DNA of 64,000 bases from Marinimicrobium hydrolyticum (GCF_030848505.1 NZ_JAVDDU010000002.1:248001-312000), one strand, 5' to 3'; numbered from the stretch's first letter, positions 7,889-17,759 are shown. The notes: generated by a model from the sequence alone, not told the origin. A program made the numbers and translations.

Positions 7889-10453
7889 CTATTTGAGCCG
7901 GGTACTGCGGCTCAGGTACGTATGACTACGAGCACGTAGATGTACTGACTCGGCCTCAAGGGTTACGGGCTCGCGATAGGTCCACCAGGATTGCCCCCCA
8001 TCCGTGCTCACCTCAATCGTCAGGCCCGGAAGGTCGGTGCTGGCATAGAGGATGCCGTCCTCCATTTTTCCACCGGGTGGCAGGAGGTGAGCGTTTGCCC
8101 CACTGGCGGCGAGTTTGGGCAGCTCGCGCGTTACCAGAACATGGGCGAAGTTTACAAAGTCTTGTCGGCGCGCTCGAGTGTCAGGTGCCGAGCCCTCCCA
8201 GTCTGCTCTGTGCCAGGCGCGTTCAGCCAGCGACATTAAACGCGGGTACAGCATGGCCTCCAGTTGCTCGGGCGTGCGGATAGTTTCCGTCCACACTTGC
8301 CCTTGCATCCCAAGTACGTTGTCCGGTTTTTTCAAAGGCACCATGGGGCGACCCACCAACGCCTCCAGATTTTCAATGGGGGCTCCGTCACGCGTGCGCG
8401 TTGCATTGGCGTAAACGTGATCCGGCATATAGCCGAATACTTTTTCCAAGTTGGTGTAACGCGTTGCCCAGTAGTAGCCGCGCTCCTCCGGGTGAGCTTC
8501 ATGAGGGTGATCAAAATACAAATGTGTGGCGTGAGAGAGAATGATCTCGTAACCGGCGTTGGCCAATCGATAGGCGCGGTCGCCAGCACCCCACTCCCAA
8601 ATGTTGTCCCAGGGGTTGGCCAATACCCGCTCGTTGGCAAACTGAGCGCGGTTAAACGGCTGATTGGCGTCGTACATCAAGCCGTCTTCCCAAGCGGCCA
8701 ACGCCAAGCCGCGTTTGCTGGCGAGCGCCGCCACTCGGCTCACGAAGTAGGGTTTTAAATCGGCCACACCGGCCACACCGGCTTCGCGTTGAATCAACTC
8801 CGCGCATTTTGGGGATCCGGTCCAGGAGCCCTTACCCACTTCATCGCCCCCCATATGAAAGACGTTGAGTACCTGGCCGGCTTCCCGGTACATTTGCTGC
8901 AACTCGTACATCACTTTGTCGATGAACGCGTAGGTGGACTCCATGCAGACATTGATGGAGTTATCGTCGTAGTTTTGTACGGTTAAATACTCGGAACTGT
9001 CCTCCGGGTCCGCGAGTCGATACTGCCACGCATCGGTCTCCCGGCCCTGGGATTGCAATCGCGCGTAGCGGGCTTCCATGGTTTTTACGGCAGCGCGGGC
9101 GTGGCCCGGCATATCAATTTCCGGAATGACTTCGATATGGCGCTCGGCGGCGTAACGAAGGATTTCAATAAAATCCTCGCGCGAGTAGAACCCATTGCCC
9201 GATCCGCTGGTGTGCGGTCCAGTACCCAGTTGGGTCAGCAAGCACTCGCGCTCATCCAGATCAAAACAGCGGTGCCCGCCGATCTCGGTGAGCTCCGGCA
9301 GCCCCGGAATTTCCAGACGCCAGCCTTCGTCCTCGGTCAGATGCAAATGCAACTTGTTGAGCTTGTAGCGAGCCATCTGCTCGATCAGCCGCAGGGTGAC
9401 TTCCTTACCGTGAAAGTTGCGGCCCATGTCGTAGTGCATACCCCGCCAGGGTGCGCGCGGGCTATCCACCACTGAGAGTCTGGGCAGGTCATAACGGCCT
9501 TCGGTTTCGGCGGGCAACAGGTTGAGCAGGCTTTGCAGTCCGTAAAATGCTCCAGCGTTATCGCGTCCGATAATGACGATGGCGTTTTGCTCGAAGCGCA
9601 AGGTGTAACTCTCCGGCGCTTCGGGCAATGCGTCGGCCTCTGGGTCCACGGTCAAACGGATCACTGGCCCGTCGATGGATACATGGTCCGGCTCGCTGTT
9701 TAGCTCGCTACCGAGGATTTCCCGGAGACGATCCTGTAAGTAAGCAGCCTCTCCAGTCAGGCGACCGGCGTAACGAATTTGCCAATTGCTATCCAAGGTA
9801 GTGTTACCCCAGCGAGTTTGGGTGCGTAAAGGCTTCGGGATGATACGCTCACGGACCTGCGCGCTGTTTGGGCGGACCTGGTTCGCCGCCTCATGGGCTT
9901 GGTAACGGTTCTGCGCCGTGGCAATGGGCGTGACATCGGAGCTGGAGCGCAGCAATTGTTCCTCGCGCTCCAAAGGTTCGACAAATTCGCGGGTATTCTC
10001 GGTGTCGGTATTGGCAAAGATCACCGGCTCCAACCCCGGAACGTGAATAAATGCCCGGGGCATAAAATCGGTGTAGCTCACCATATGCGCGGAGGCCGAA
10101 TAACTCAGTTCGACCTCTTGCCCCTCACCGAGGCCAGGGAAATCCCCTGTGGGTTCAAGCCGGTGCAAGTCCCCCTGGAGGTGCGACAGCCTCAGTCCGG
10201 CTTGCTCGGTCTGTGTGATTCGGCGCACTGAGTGAAAGTAAATGGCCCAGTCTCCGGCACCTGACGGCAGTTGGACATCGGTGTTGTTTTCCAACATCAG
10301 TTTGATGTGCGGGGCGCCAGCGCCGACGTTGCTGATTGCCGCAAAACGTAGGTCTGCACCCTCCGCAAAGGTCTTCAACTCTTGTTGACTCAGGTTCTGG
10401 GCGGATGCCGCCAGGCTGAACAGGCTCAGTGTCAAAAGGATCAAACTTCTCAT
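7889..10453 (-). CDS. Beta-N-acetylhexosaminidase, GH20 (chitobiase)
   Basis: An 854-residue exported GH20 enzyme that releases GlcNAc from chitobiose and longer chitin oligomers, probably in the periplasm or outer membrane. The ATG at 10453 is chosen because GAGGAGAG precedes it and it gives a clean signal peptide (MRSLILLTLSLFSLAASAQN). The ORF continues upstream but through the operator. The domain order matches Serratia chitobiase: N-terminal CHB_HEX domain (about 25-180), GH20b domain (about 200-310), TIM-barrel catalytic domain, C-terminal Ig-like domain. The catalytic pair is visible in HMGGDEVG at about residues 537-538 (Asp-Glu), and the length is close to the 885 of the Serratia enzyme. 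It is transcribed away from nagR, with a NagR-type operator 85 bases upstream. Confidence 0.93.
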   Translation of the reverse strand: MRSLILLTLSLFSLAASAQNLSQQELKTFAEGADLRFAAISNVGAGAPHIKLMLENNTDVQLPSGAGDWAIYFHSVRRITQTEQAGLRLSHLQGDLHRLEPTGDFPGLGEGQEVELSYSASAHMVSYTDFMPRAFIHVPGLEPVIFANTDTENTREFVEPLEREEQLLRSSSDVTPIATAQNRYQAHEAANQVRPNSAQVRERIIPKPLRTQTRWGNTTLDSNWQIRYAGRLTGEAAYLQDRLREILGSELNSEPDHVSIDGPVIRLTVDPEADALPEAPESYTLRFEQNAIVIIGRDNAGAFYGLQSLLNLLPAETEGRYDLPRLSVVDSPRAPWRGMHYDMGRNFHGKEVTLRLIEQMARYKLNKLHLHLTEDEGWRLEIPGLPELTEIGGHRCFDLDERECLLTQLGTGPHTSGSGNGFYSREDFIEILRYAAERHIEVIPEIDMPGHARAAVKTMEARYARLQSQGRETDAWQYRLADPEDSSEYLTVQNYDDNSINVCMESTYAFIDKVMYELQQMYREAGQVLNVFHMGGDEVGKGSWTGSPKCAELIQREAGVAGVADLKPYFVSRVAALASKRGLALAAWEDGLMYDANQPFNRAQFANERVLANPWDNIWEWGAGDRAYRLANAGYEIILSHATHLYFDHPHEAHPEERGYYWATRYTNLEKVFGYMPDHVYANATRTRDGAPIENLEALVGRPMVPLKKPDNVLGMQGQVWTETIRTPEQLEAMLYPRLMSLAERAWHRADWEGSAPDTRARRQDFVNFAHVLVTRELPKLAASGANAHLLPPGGKMEDGILYASTDLPGLTIEVSTDGGQSWWTYREPVTLEAESVHLRARSHTYLSRSTRLK

Positions 10454-10537
10454 TATCGTGCTCTCCTCAGCTCCCAACCGTTTTGGGCCGGCGGGGCGGT
10501 GATTTCCGGCCAGTCTGGCCACAGGCTCAGACTGCTC

Positions 10538-10551
10538 AGACAACGTTGTCT
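10538..10551. promoter_or_regulatory. NagR-type LacI-family operator (hexosaminidase/nagR)
   Basis: AGACAACGTTGTCT is a perfect 14-base palindrome with the central CG typical of LacI-family operators. The same GACAACGTTGTC core recurs at 11823 and 17826 and nowhere else that I saw. It lies between the divergent hexosaminidase and nagR genes and could control both. The core agrees with the NagR operator I recall for Alteromonadales and Xanthomonadales. Confidence 0.85.
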
Positions 10552-10713
10552 GCAATACATTAAAACGTTTTTGCGCCAATAGCAAATCGACGTTGACAAC
10601 GCCGAACAACCGCCACGGCGTATGCAGCCAGGGCGGTAACAGCGGCCCCAACCCCTAGTGTGTTAATATTGCCGTCCTCCAAATTGCTCACCAAGGGAAG
10701 CGAGTCACCACCA

Positions 10714-11736
10714 ATGAAGCCCACGATCAAAGACGTCGCCAAGCTCGCGGGGGTGTCCTTCAAAACCGTTTCCCGAGTAATCAACCGCGAACCCAGAGTG
10801 GGTCAGGACCTGCAGGACAAGGTCTGGAAGGCGATCAAGGAATTGAATTACCAACCCAACCTGTCCGCGCGCGGCCTGCGCGGTGCGGCCTCGTCGATCG
10901 GGTTTATTTATGACAACCCCAACAGCAACTACGTCATCGATATGCAACGGGGCATATTGGAAGAGTGTCACCGCCAAGGTTACGAACTGGTAATTCACCC
11001 CTGCGATACCAAAGCGCCGGATCTGCTGAATGAGCTGTTCCGTATGCTGGATCGCAGTCAAGTGGGCGGGCTGGTGGTCACACCGCCCGCGTCGGAAATG
11101 CCTCAGGTGCTGGAGGCTTTGAGCCAGCGCGGCGTTGCTACGGTCCCGATTATCTCTGGCTCCGAACCCCCGGCAGGCCACAGCCCGTGCGTGTATATCG
11201 ACGACCGCTCCGCTGCGCATCAAATCACCGAATACTTGATTGAACTGGGGCATCGCCGCATCGCCTTCCTGTGCGGGGACGAGGCACACAAATCCAGTAC
11301 CGAGCGGCTGGAGGGCTACCTGGAAGCCTTGCGCGAGCACCAGATCGAACCCACACCCGAACTGATTCTCCAAGGCCAGTACTCTTTTGAATCCGGGGTT
11401 GAGCGCAGCAAACAACTGCTGGCGCTGAACGAGCGGCCCAGCGCGGTGTTTGCCTGCAATGACGAAATCGCCGCCGGTACCCTGTTTGCCACCCGCTTGG
11501 CCGGGATCGAAGTGCCCAAGGATTTGTCCATTGTGGGCTTTGAAGACAGCCCATTTTCCCGTCAAGCCTGGCCCAATCTCACCACCGCGCAGCAGCCTAT
11601 TGCCGAAATCGGCCGCCGCGCCACGGCTCTTCTAATCAACCGACTCCGCGCGGAAAAGAGTCCCTCCACGCTGGACAGTGAAGGCTTCCACCCCAAGCTG
11701 ATCCTGCGCGATTCCACGACGCCACCAACCCCCTAA
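10714..11736 (+). CDS. nagR: LacI-family GlcNAc-utilisation repressor NagR
   Basis: A 340-residue LacI-family regulator. The N-terminus (residues 3-55: TIKDVAKLAGVSFKTVSRVIN, then the hinge-helix region NLSARGLRG) is a classical LacI helix-turn-helix, followed by a periplasmic-binding-protein-like effector domain to the end. The start at MKPTIKDVAKLAG is preferred over one 18 codons upstream because this is where LacI proteins begin and a purine-rich site precedes it. The gene sits among nag genes that all carry the same palindrome, so it is named by context and family. In characterised relatives GlcNAc-6-phosphate relieves repression; that ligand is inferred, not seen. Confidence 0.9.
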   Translation: MKPTIKDVAKLAGVSFKTVSRVINREPRVGQDLQDKVWKAIKELNYQPNLSARGLRGAASSIGFIYDNPNSNYVIDMQRGILEECHRQGYELVIHPCDTKAPDLLNELFRMLDRSQVGGLVVTPPASEMPQVLEALSQRGVATVPIISGSEPPAGHSPCVYIDDRSAAHQITEYLIELGHRRIAFLCGDEAHKSSTERLEGYLEALREHQIEPTPELILQGQYSFESGVERSKQLLALNERPSAVFACNDEIAAGTLFATRLAGIEVPKDLSIVGFEDSPFSRQAWPNLTTAQQPIAEIGRRATALLINRLRAEKSPSTLDSEGFHPKLILRDSTTPPTP

Positions 11737-11821
11737 TACCCATCCCGACGCCCGATTCTGGCAACGCTGGATCGCCAGGGGGCTTTACAGGTCCACCCAA
11801 TGCGAGCACAATAGCGCCATA

Positions 11822-11835
11822 TGACAACGTTGTCT
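11822..11835. promoter_or_regulatory. NagR-type operator upstream of nagB-II/nagA
   Basis: TGACAACGTTGTCT contains the same 12-base palindrome GACAACGTTGTC as the other two sites. It lies 77 bases before the nagB-II start and 85 bases after the nagR stop, so nagB-II and nagA should have their own regulated promoter separate from nagR. Confidence 0.85.
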
Positions 11836-11911
11836 AAGCGGGAGCAAGCCCTCAACAAGCTCCCACGGCTTGAACAGGACTGACGCCCACACTGACAGAC
11901 AAGAGAGAGTT

Positions 11912-12955
11912 ATGCCCCAATCAGCACACATTGAGCCCCAAAATACGCACCTTTTTCGGGAAGCCGCCGAGGCCTCTGCGGTGGTGCAAAGGCAGAGAGC
12001 CGCGAACACCGAACGGGTGGCCGAAGCGGTGCAGCGCCTGCGCCAATACCAGCCCAGAGCGGTCGTCACCTGCGCCCGGGGCAGCTCGGACCACGCAGCG
12101 ACTTATGCAAAATACTTGATTGAAACTCACCTGGGATTGATAACCGCTTCGGCAGCCCCCTCCATTGGTTCCGTGTATCGGGCCGAGCAGCAGCTTGACC
12201 AGACCTTGTTTATTGCCATCTCGCAATCCGGAAAAAGCCCCGACCTGCTCGCCAATGTGGAGCGCGCCAAGGCGGCCGGTGCCCTAACACTGGCCCTGGT
12301 CAATGTGGCCGATTCGCCCTTGGCTGGCTTGGCGGATTTGGTGCTACCGCTACACGCGGGTGATGAAGTGAGCGTAGCGGCCACCAAATCGTACATCGGT
12401 AGCCTGGCAGCGATATTCCAGCTGGTGGCCGCCTGGTCTGAAAGTGCTGAACTGCACAGCGCTCTGGACACCTTACCGGGCGCACTCAGTCAAGCCTGGG
12501 CGTGCGATTGGCATGAAGCCGTGAACGCTTTTCAGCCGGTGAACAACATGTTTGTGATCGGGCGCGGCATCGGCTTTGGGGTTGCTCAGGAAGCCGCACT
12601 GAAACTCAAGGAAACGTGCGGCCTGCACGCTGAAGCCTTCAGTGCCGCTGAGGTGAGACACGGCCCCATGGCGCTGGTGGGCAAGAATTTTCCCGTCCTG
12701 GCCATTACCCAAATCGACGACACGCTGGCTGACACGCAGGAGTTGGTACGAGAATTTCGCCAACGGGGTGCCCGGGTGATGATGACCGGAGCCACCGGCA
12801 CCGACAATCTACCCATAGTGGCCGATGCACACCCAGCGATTGCCCCCATTCTGGCAGTGCAAAGCTTCTATCGAATGGTCAATGAACTGGCCATCGCGCG
12901 CGGTTATAACCCCGACGAGCCGCCGCATTTGCGCAAGGTAACGGAGACCACCTGA
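11912..12955 (+). CDS. nagB-II: Glucosamine-6-phosphate deaminase, SIS type (NagB-II)
   Basis: A 347-residue protein made of two SIS sugar-isomerase domains, like the isomerase half of GlmS but without the glutaminase half. Key stretches are CARGSSDHAATYAKYL (about 65-80), the phosphate-binding AISQSGKSPDLLANV (about 105-120) and EAFSAAEVRHGPMALV (about 245-260). It catalyses GlcN-6-P to fructose-6-P plus ammonia in place of the classical NagB. The start at 11912 follows AAGAGAGAG and begins MPQSAHIEPQNTHLFREAAEAS; an in-frame start 14 codons upstream lacks support. It is followed after 34 bases by nagA. Confidence 0.93.
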   Translation: MPQSAHIEPQNTHLFREAAEASAVVQRQRAANTERVAEAVQRLRQYQPRAVVTCARGSSDHAATYAKYLIETHLGLITASAAPSIGSVYRAEQQLDQTLFIAISQSGKSPDLLANVERAKAAGALTLALVNVADSPLAGLADLVLPLHAGDEVSVAATKSYIGSLAAIFQLVAAWSESAELHSALDTLPGALSQAWACDWHEAVNAFQPVNNMFVIGRGIGFGVAQEAALKLKETCGLHAEAFSAAEVRHGPMALVGKNFPVLAITQIDDTLADTQELVREFRQRGARVMMTGATGTDNLPIVADAHPAIAPILAVQSFYRMVNELAIARGYNPDEPPHLRKVTETT

Positions 12956-12989
12956 TGCCAACGTCGTTGACCATAGCGAGACCGAATCC

Positions 12990-14132
12990 ATGAAACACGC
13001 GCTCATCAATGCACGAATCTTTACCGGCGACGAATGGCTGACCGATCACGCACTGGTGATGGAGGCCGGGCGTATTCTCGACCTGTGTCCTACCACCAAA
13101 ATCCCCTCGGACGCCGCCGTATTTGATGCAAAAGGTCGATGCCTCCTGCCGGGGTTGATCGACATTCAGGTCAATGGCGGCGGTGGCGTTTTGTTTAATG
13201 ATGCTCCGACTGTTGAAACCTTGCGCATTATGGGCGCCGCACACCGGCGTTTTGGCACCACCGGTTTTTTGCCAACTCTGATCAGTGATGACCTGGAAGT
13301 GATGACCCGGGGGATCGAAGCGGTAACTCAAGCCATGGCAGAGGGCGTGCCCGGCGTGTTGGGTATTCACCTGGAAGGCCCCTTCCTGAATCCACAACGC
13401 AAGGGCGTGCATGACGCCGACAAATTCCGCCGCCTGGATCGCAAAGCTCTGGAATTGCTGAGTTCTTTAAAAACCGGCAAAACGTTAGTGACCTTGGCTC
13501 CTGAGTTAACAACACCGGAAATGATTCGATCCCTGGTATCGGCGGGTGTTTTGGTCTCCGCTGGCCACACTGCGGCAGACTATCAGGAAACCCGGCTCGC
13601 GCTGAACGCCGGTCTGAGCTGTTTTACCCATTTGTTTAACGCTATGACTCCCATGAGCAGCCGGGAGCCAGGTGTGGTCGGCGCGGCTTTGGAAGACTGC
13701 AACAGCTGGTGCGGCTTGATCGTCGATGGTTATCACGTTCACCCCAGCACCCTTAAAGTGGCCATTGCCGCCAAAGCACTTGGCAAGATGTTGCTGGTCA
13801 CCGATGCCATGCCTACGGTGGGCGCGGAACACAAAGAGTTTGTCCTCAAAGGCGAAACCATTCGCGCCGTCAACGGCCGCTGTGCGACCGCTGACGACAC
13901 ACTCGCCGGCTCTGATCTGGATATGCTCAGCGCGGTGCGCAACTGCGTTAAAGATTTGGATTTACCTTTGGATGAAGCGGTACGAATGGCGAGCCGATAC
14001 CCGGCGGAACTGCTGGGAATGGCCCGCGAACTGGGCACGCTTGCACCCGGGTACCGAGCCAATGTGATTTGCATTGATGACGACCTGCGTCTAAACCAGA
14101 GCTGGATCGACGGAAAAGTTTTAACAGTGTGA
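12990..14132 (+). CDS. nagA: N-acetylglucosamine-6-phosphate deacetylase
   Basis: A 380-residue amidohydrolase that deacetylates GlcNAc-6-P to GlcN-6-P in the cytoplasm. The recognisable motifs are LPGLIDIQVNGGGG (about 52-65), the metal-site segment HLEGPFLN (about 127-134), SAGHT, FTHLFNAMTPM (about 211-221) and the catalytic-Asp segment VTDAMPTVG (about 270-278). The length is normal. It is the second gene of the nagB-II/nagA operon and ends 20 bases before a strong terminator. Confidence 0.95.
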   Translation: MKHALINARIFTGDEWLTDHALVMEAGRILDLCPTTKIPSDAAVFDAKGRCLLPGLIDIQVNGGGGVLFNDAPTVETLRIMGAAHRRFGTTGFLPTLISDDLEVMTRGIEAVTQAMAEGVPGVLGIHLEGPFLNPQRKGVHDADKFRRLDRKALELLSSLKTGKTLVTLAPELTTPEMIRSLVSAGVLVSAGHTAADYQETRLALNAGLSCFTHLFNAMTPMSSREPGVVGAALEDCNSWCGLIVDGYHVHPSTLKVAIAAKALGKMLLVTDAMPTVGAEHKEFVLKGETIRAVNGRCATADDTLAGSDLDMLSAVRNCVKDLDLPLDEAVRMASRYPAELLGMARELGTLAPGYRANVICIDDDLRLNQSWIDGKVLTV

Positions 14133-14151
14133 CCCTCGAAGATAGTCCTTT

Positions 14152-14188
14152 AGGCCGGCCGGGACTTTTCCCGCCCGGCCTCTTTTTT
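14152..14188 (+). terminator. Rho-independent terminator after nagA
   Basis: A GC-rich stem (AGGCCGG-C-CGGG with CCCG-CCCGGCCT, loop ACTTTT) is followed by TCTTTTTT. It lies between the convergent nagA and nagX genes; the T-run is only on the plus strand. Confidence 0.9.
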
Positions 14189-14195
14189 GTGCAGA

Positions 14196-15269
14196 CTAAA
14201 TTGAAATGATGATCCGCTTACGGTGCAGATACCAAGCCACCGCCCACATAATGGCCACATTAAGCAGTGCGAAGAGAAGCGAAGCGATCTTTGGGCTCAA
14301 CACCTGATCAAACAACTCGAAAGTCCATTGATAGGCGGACTGATCCCCAACCGGAATCAAATAGAGTACGTGCGCCCAGACAATGGATAAAACATAAATG
14401 AACAGCGGATTCTGACCCAGTATCTGAAAGGCGCGGTACATGGGACGGAGCAGGGTTACGGGTTCCAGCCACACCAATACCAGTAAACACACAATGGCCG
14501 CTCCGCCGGTTAACAACACGAACGAGCTAGTCCAAAGGTACTTGTTCACCGGAAAGAACGGATGCCAAAGTAATCCGGCCAATATCAACAGCACGCCCGA
14601 TACCGCCAGAATTGCCAAGGCCTTACGGCGTGGCTCGACGGTGCACAAAATCCGCGTTGCTTCGAAGCCCAACAGCACGCTGACAATCGCCGGTAAAGTC
14701 GATAGGAACCCTTCCGGGTCAAACGCCACACCCTTACCTTGCCAAAGATGGTCCGGGCCCACCAGCCATAAATCCACGGCACGAACCAGCGAACCGGTTA
14801 AACCGTACGGATCACTGCCCAATTGCAACAAAGCCCAGTACCCAAACAGGATCGCCACCATCAGCACCCAGCGCGCGGGACCTTTGAGAAACAGGGCGAT
14901 AGGCGCGGCAAACAGGTAAGCCAAAGCAATCCGTTGCAACACCCCAAACACTCTCAACTCATCCAGTGGTGCGGTAAACGGAAAGGCATTAAGCAGTACA
15001 CCGATTATAAAAATCAGTGCGCTGCGACGGACAATTTTTATCCATTGGGTCGCCATTGGCACCGGACGGCGACTGGAAAAGAACAGCGCTGCACCAACGA
15101 TGAACAGAAAAAATGGGAACACGTAATCCGTTGGGGTGGCACCGTGCCAGTCAGCGTGCAGTAGCGGCGCATAGACCGCATTCCAACTGCCCGGCGTATT
15201 GACCAGCACCATCAGCGCGAGGGTTAAGCCGCGCATTACATCCAAAGCCAAAAAACGCGTTTTTGCCAT
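14196..15269 (-). CDS. nagX: NagX-type inner-membrane protein (DUF5009/HGSNAT-like)
   Basis: A 357-residue protein with about ten hydrophobic segments. It starts RFLALDVMRGLTLALMVLVN and carries the signature ATPTDYVFPFFLFIVGAAL (about 46-64). This is the NagX family, related to the transmembrane acetyltransferase domain of heparan-alpha-glucosaminide N-acetyltransferase. NagX genes occur in chitin and GlcNAc regulons of many marine gammaproteobacteria; a role in transport or acetylation of amino sugars has been proposed but is not settled. GTGAGGTGAGACC precedes the ATG. It is the last gene of nagK-nagP-nagX. Confidence 0.88.
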   Translation of the reverse strand: MAKTRFLALDVMRGLTLALMVLVNTPGSWNAVYAPLLHADWHGATPTDYVFPFFLFIVGAALFFSSRRPVPMATQWIKIVRRSALIFIIGVLLNAFPFTAPLDELRVFGVLQRIALAYLFAAPIALFLKGPARWVLMVAILFGYWALLQLGSDPYGLTGSLVRAVDLWLVGPDHLWQGKGVAFDPEGFLSTLPAIVSVLLGFEATRILCTVEPRRKALAILAVSGVLLILAGLLWHPFFPVNKYLWTSSFVLLTGGAAIVCLLVLVWLEPVTLLRPMYRAFQILGQNPLFIYVLSIVWAHVLYLIPVGDQSAYQWTFELFDQVLSPKIASLLFALLNVAIMWAVAWYLHRKRIIISI

Positions 15270-15374
15270 GGTCTCACCTCACAAAAAAAGCGGCCGAAGT
15301 CTTCACGCCCGCAAACGAGGAACTATTTGTGCGCGATACATCGCTCTTGGCGATACACCGCGCAAAAACCGCGC

Positions 15375-16727
15375 TTAACGGCCTGCCTCAGCAGCGCCTG
15401 AAGGCTGCCCGCCCCAGGTGCGCAATTTGTGGCCTTTGAATGCGTAGAAAAGAATGAAGGCATAGCAAGGCAACATAATGAAATAAGCTGCGCGACTGCT
15501 AATGCTTTCTGCGAAATAGCCGTACACCAGCGGAATCAGAGCCCCGCCAGCAATGCCCATAATCAGCAAAGCCGAACCCACACTGGTGTACTTACCCAAA
15601 TCCTGCAGCGACAAGGGCCAAATAGCAGGCCAACACAGCGCGTTGGCCAAACCGAGCAGGGCCAGGAATGTAACGGTGTCAGGAACTGTGGGAATGCCCA
15701 TCCAGCCAAACAGAACCGTTGCCAATAAATGACTTTCGGAGGAACCCATCAACACCCCAAGCGTAAACACCACCCCAAATACCGCGGAGCCTACAAGTGC
15801 TTGCGACTGACTCATATAGCGGGGAATCAAGGCGATGCCGAGCAGATAGCCAATAACCATAAACGCCATTGTATAGGCGGTCAGGGAACCGAAATGACTG
15901 ACACCGAGATGGCGACCGTACATCCCAATGGTATCGCCAGCGATCACTTCCACACCCACGTACATAAACAGAGCTACGGCACCCAACACAGCTTGAGGAT
16001 GCTTCAAAATGCCCCACTTCTCGGTCACATTGTCATCCTGCTCCGAGTCCACGTTCAGCTCCGGCAGAGACGAAAAGTGTACAAACAGCATCAGCGCCAC
16101 CAGCGCAATGGCCATGTAAATGTAAGGCACCACCAGTCGTTGGGACAGCTCAGCCAGTTGTGCGGCCCGTGCCTCGGCATCCAGCGCCATAAGCGCACTC
16201 TCTTCAAACTGATCCATGTTGGTGAGAATCCATGCAGTAAACAAAACCGGGGCGACTATGCCCGCACCTTTGTTGAGCAGCCCCATAATGCTGATGCGCA
16301 TGGCGGCGCTCTCGCGTGGGCCGATGCAAACAATGTAGGGGTTAGCGGCCGTCTGCAGCAGTGTCAGCCCGGTCCCAAGTACAAACAGGCCAATAAGGAA
16401 GACGGCGTAATGAGTGGTTTGCGCAGCAGGGATGAAAATGAGGGAGCCGACGGCCATAACACCCAGGCCAATGACCATGCCTAACTTGTAGCCGGTTCGC
16501 CTTAGCACTAAAGCGGCGGGCAAAGCCATAACGGTATACGCAATGTAAAAGGCGAAGGTGACAAACAAAGCCTGGAATTCATTCAGTTCACAGACAATTT
16601 TCAGAAACGGAATCAGGGACCCGTTTAACCAGGTCACAAAACCGAAGACGAAAAACAAAACCCCAATGATGATCATGGGAAGCAAGGCGCTGGGCCGGTG
16701 CTGCTCATTCGGCGTAGATGTTTGCAT
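15375..16727 (-). CDS. nagP: GlcNAc MFS transporter NagP
   Basis: A 450-residue major-facilitator protein of the FucP/GluP-like sugar:cation symporter group, with about twelve membrane segments. The N-terminus has the group's typical FVFGFVTWLNGSLIPFLK segment (about 24-41) and the half-way region QTAANPYIVCIGP (about 125-137). In Shewanella, Xanthomonas and relatives this family member imports GlcNAc. Its place between nagK and nagX supports that substrate here. The 135-base gap to nagK has no operator, so it is probably transcribed from the nagK promoter. Confidence 0.9.
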   Translation of the reverse strand: MQTSTPNEQHRPSALLPMIIIGVLFFVFGFVTWLNGSLIPFLKIVCELNEFQALFVTFAFYIAYTVMALPAALVLRRTGYKLGMVIGLGVMAVGSLIFIPAAQTTHYAVFLIGLFVLGTGLTLLQTAANPYIVCIGPRESAAMRISIMGLLNKGAGIVAPVLFTAWILTNMDQFEESALMALDAEARAAQLAELSQRLVVPYIYMAIALVALMLFVHFSSLPELNVDSEQDDNVTEKWGILKHPQAVLGAVALFMYVGVEVIAGDTIGMYGRHLGVSHFGSLTAYTMAFMVIGYLLGIALIPRYMSQSQALVGSAVFGVVFTLGVLMGSSESHLLATVLFGWMGIPTVPDTVTFLALLGLANALCWPAIWPLSLQDLGKYTSVGSALLIMGIAGGALIPLVYGYFAESISSRAAYFIMLPCYAFILFYAFKGHKLRTWGGQPSGAAEAGR

Positions 16728-16862
16728 AATAATTACTCACTATTGGTATGGGCGAGTTGGTTGATGTCCCAGTAATCGAAAATGCCGATCGCTCGCGTGA
16801 TGGATGCAATCATCCATACCGAGGACCTCTTCAAAGCACTTCTTTTTTCCTTTATGCAACCG

Positions 16863-17759
16863 CTAACTTTCGCCAGCGACGTGTTCTTGCTGAGCAAAGC
16901 GCACCGCACCAGATTCCGGTGGCCCCAAGGGTGTCACCAGTTGTCGCGCCACCGCCGGGTCGAGCCAGGGTGTCAGCGGCTGTGCCAGCCCACCCAGGAG
17001 AGCGAGCCGTGGCGGATTGCATTTCAGGAGTTGTCCGGCCAAGGCGCTGATATAATCGGCTCCCTCCTGCACGATGTTCCGTGCGATCTCGTCGCCAGCG
17101 TCCGCAGCGGCCATTACGCATGGCGCCAATCGCGCGAACTCGCTCGGCCCCGCCTTAGCGAGCCGTTCAGCCAGAGCCAGGCCGCGAACTTGCAGCAACT
17201 CTTCCACTTGTGCCGTGAGACTGGTCTTTGGCCCTAAGTCATCGCAGGCGAGCAATATCGCTTTAACTGCTTCCAATCCCATCCAGGCACCGCTGCCCTT
17301 GTCACCCAGGGGGAAGCCGTGGCCGCCCAACATGGTTTCATCACCGTCAACGCGCACATAGCCGCACGATCCGGTACCGGCAATGATCACAGCGCCGTTT
17401 TCCTGGCCATGGGCGCCGAAACAGGCAATGTGCAGATCGGTGGTTAGAAACACGGACGCAAAAGGATGGGCCCACTCTTTCATGGCCCGATAGACGCTGG
17501 GGAGGTTGACGCCCGCCAAGCCCAATCCTGCCACCAATTGCCCCAGCGTCTCCGGGGGCAAACCCGCATCGTCCAATGCTCGCTGGGCAGACAACACGAT
17601 GGAATTTTGAGCCAGCTCCAGCCCTTGACTCGCGTTGGCGGAACCGGCCATGCCCACGCCGAGCAGGTTCCCCTGGCCATCGGCCACGCAGGCACGACAT
17701 TTGGTTCCGCCACCGTCCACCCCTAGATATAGGGGCTGATTGGCTGGTGCTTTGAGCAT
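16863..17759 (-). CDS. nagK: N-acetylglucosamine kinase (BadF/BadG family)
   Basis: A 298-residue ASKHA-fold kinase. The phosphate-1 motif is LGVDGGGTKCRACVADG (about 12-28) and the phosphate-2 motif is IIAGTGSCGYV (about 124-134); GGHGFPLGDKGSGAWMG follows and is typical of this family. It phosphorylates GlcNAc brought in by NagP to GlcNAc-6-P for NagA. The ATG follows GAGAGGTAA. A NagR-type operator lies 66 bases upstream, making this the first gene of nagK-nagP-nagX. Confidence 0.92.
   Translation of the reverse strand: MLKAPANQPLYLGVDGGGTKCRACVADGQGNLLGVGMAGSANASQGLELAQNSIVLSAQRALDDAGLPPETLGQLVAGLGLAGVNLPSVYRAMKEWAHPFASVFLTTDLHIACFGAHGQENGAVIIAGTGSCGYVRVDGDETMLGGHGFPLGDKGSGAWMGLEAVKAILLACDDLGPKTSLTAQVEELLQVRGLALAERLAKAGPSEFARLAPCVMAAADAGDEIARNIVQEGADYISALAGQLLKCNPPRLALLGGLAQPLTPWLDPAVARQLVTPLGPPESGAVRFAQQEHVAGES

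Noticed and set aside
10705-11565. Minus-strand frame of 286 codons
   Set aside because: It is antisense to nagR, a clear LacI-family gene.
15729-16484. Plus-strand frame of 251 codons rich in His and Gln
   Set aside because: It is antisense to nagP; its His/Gln-rich composition is the expected reverse reading of hydrophobic membrane codons.
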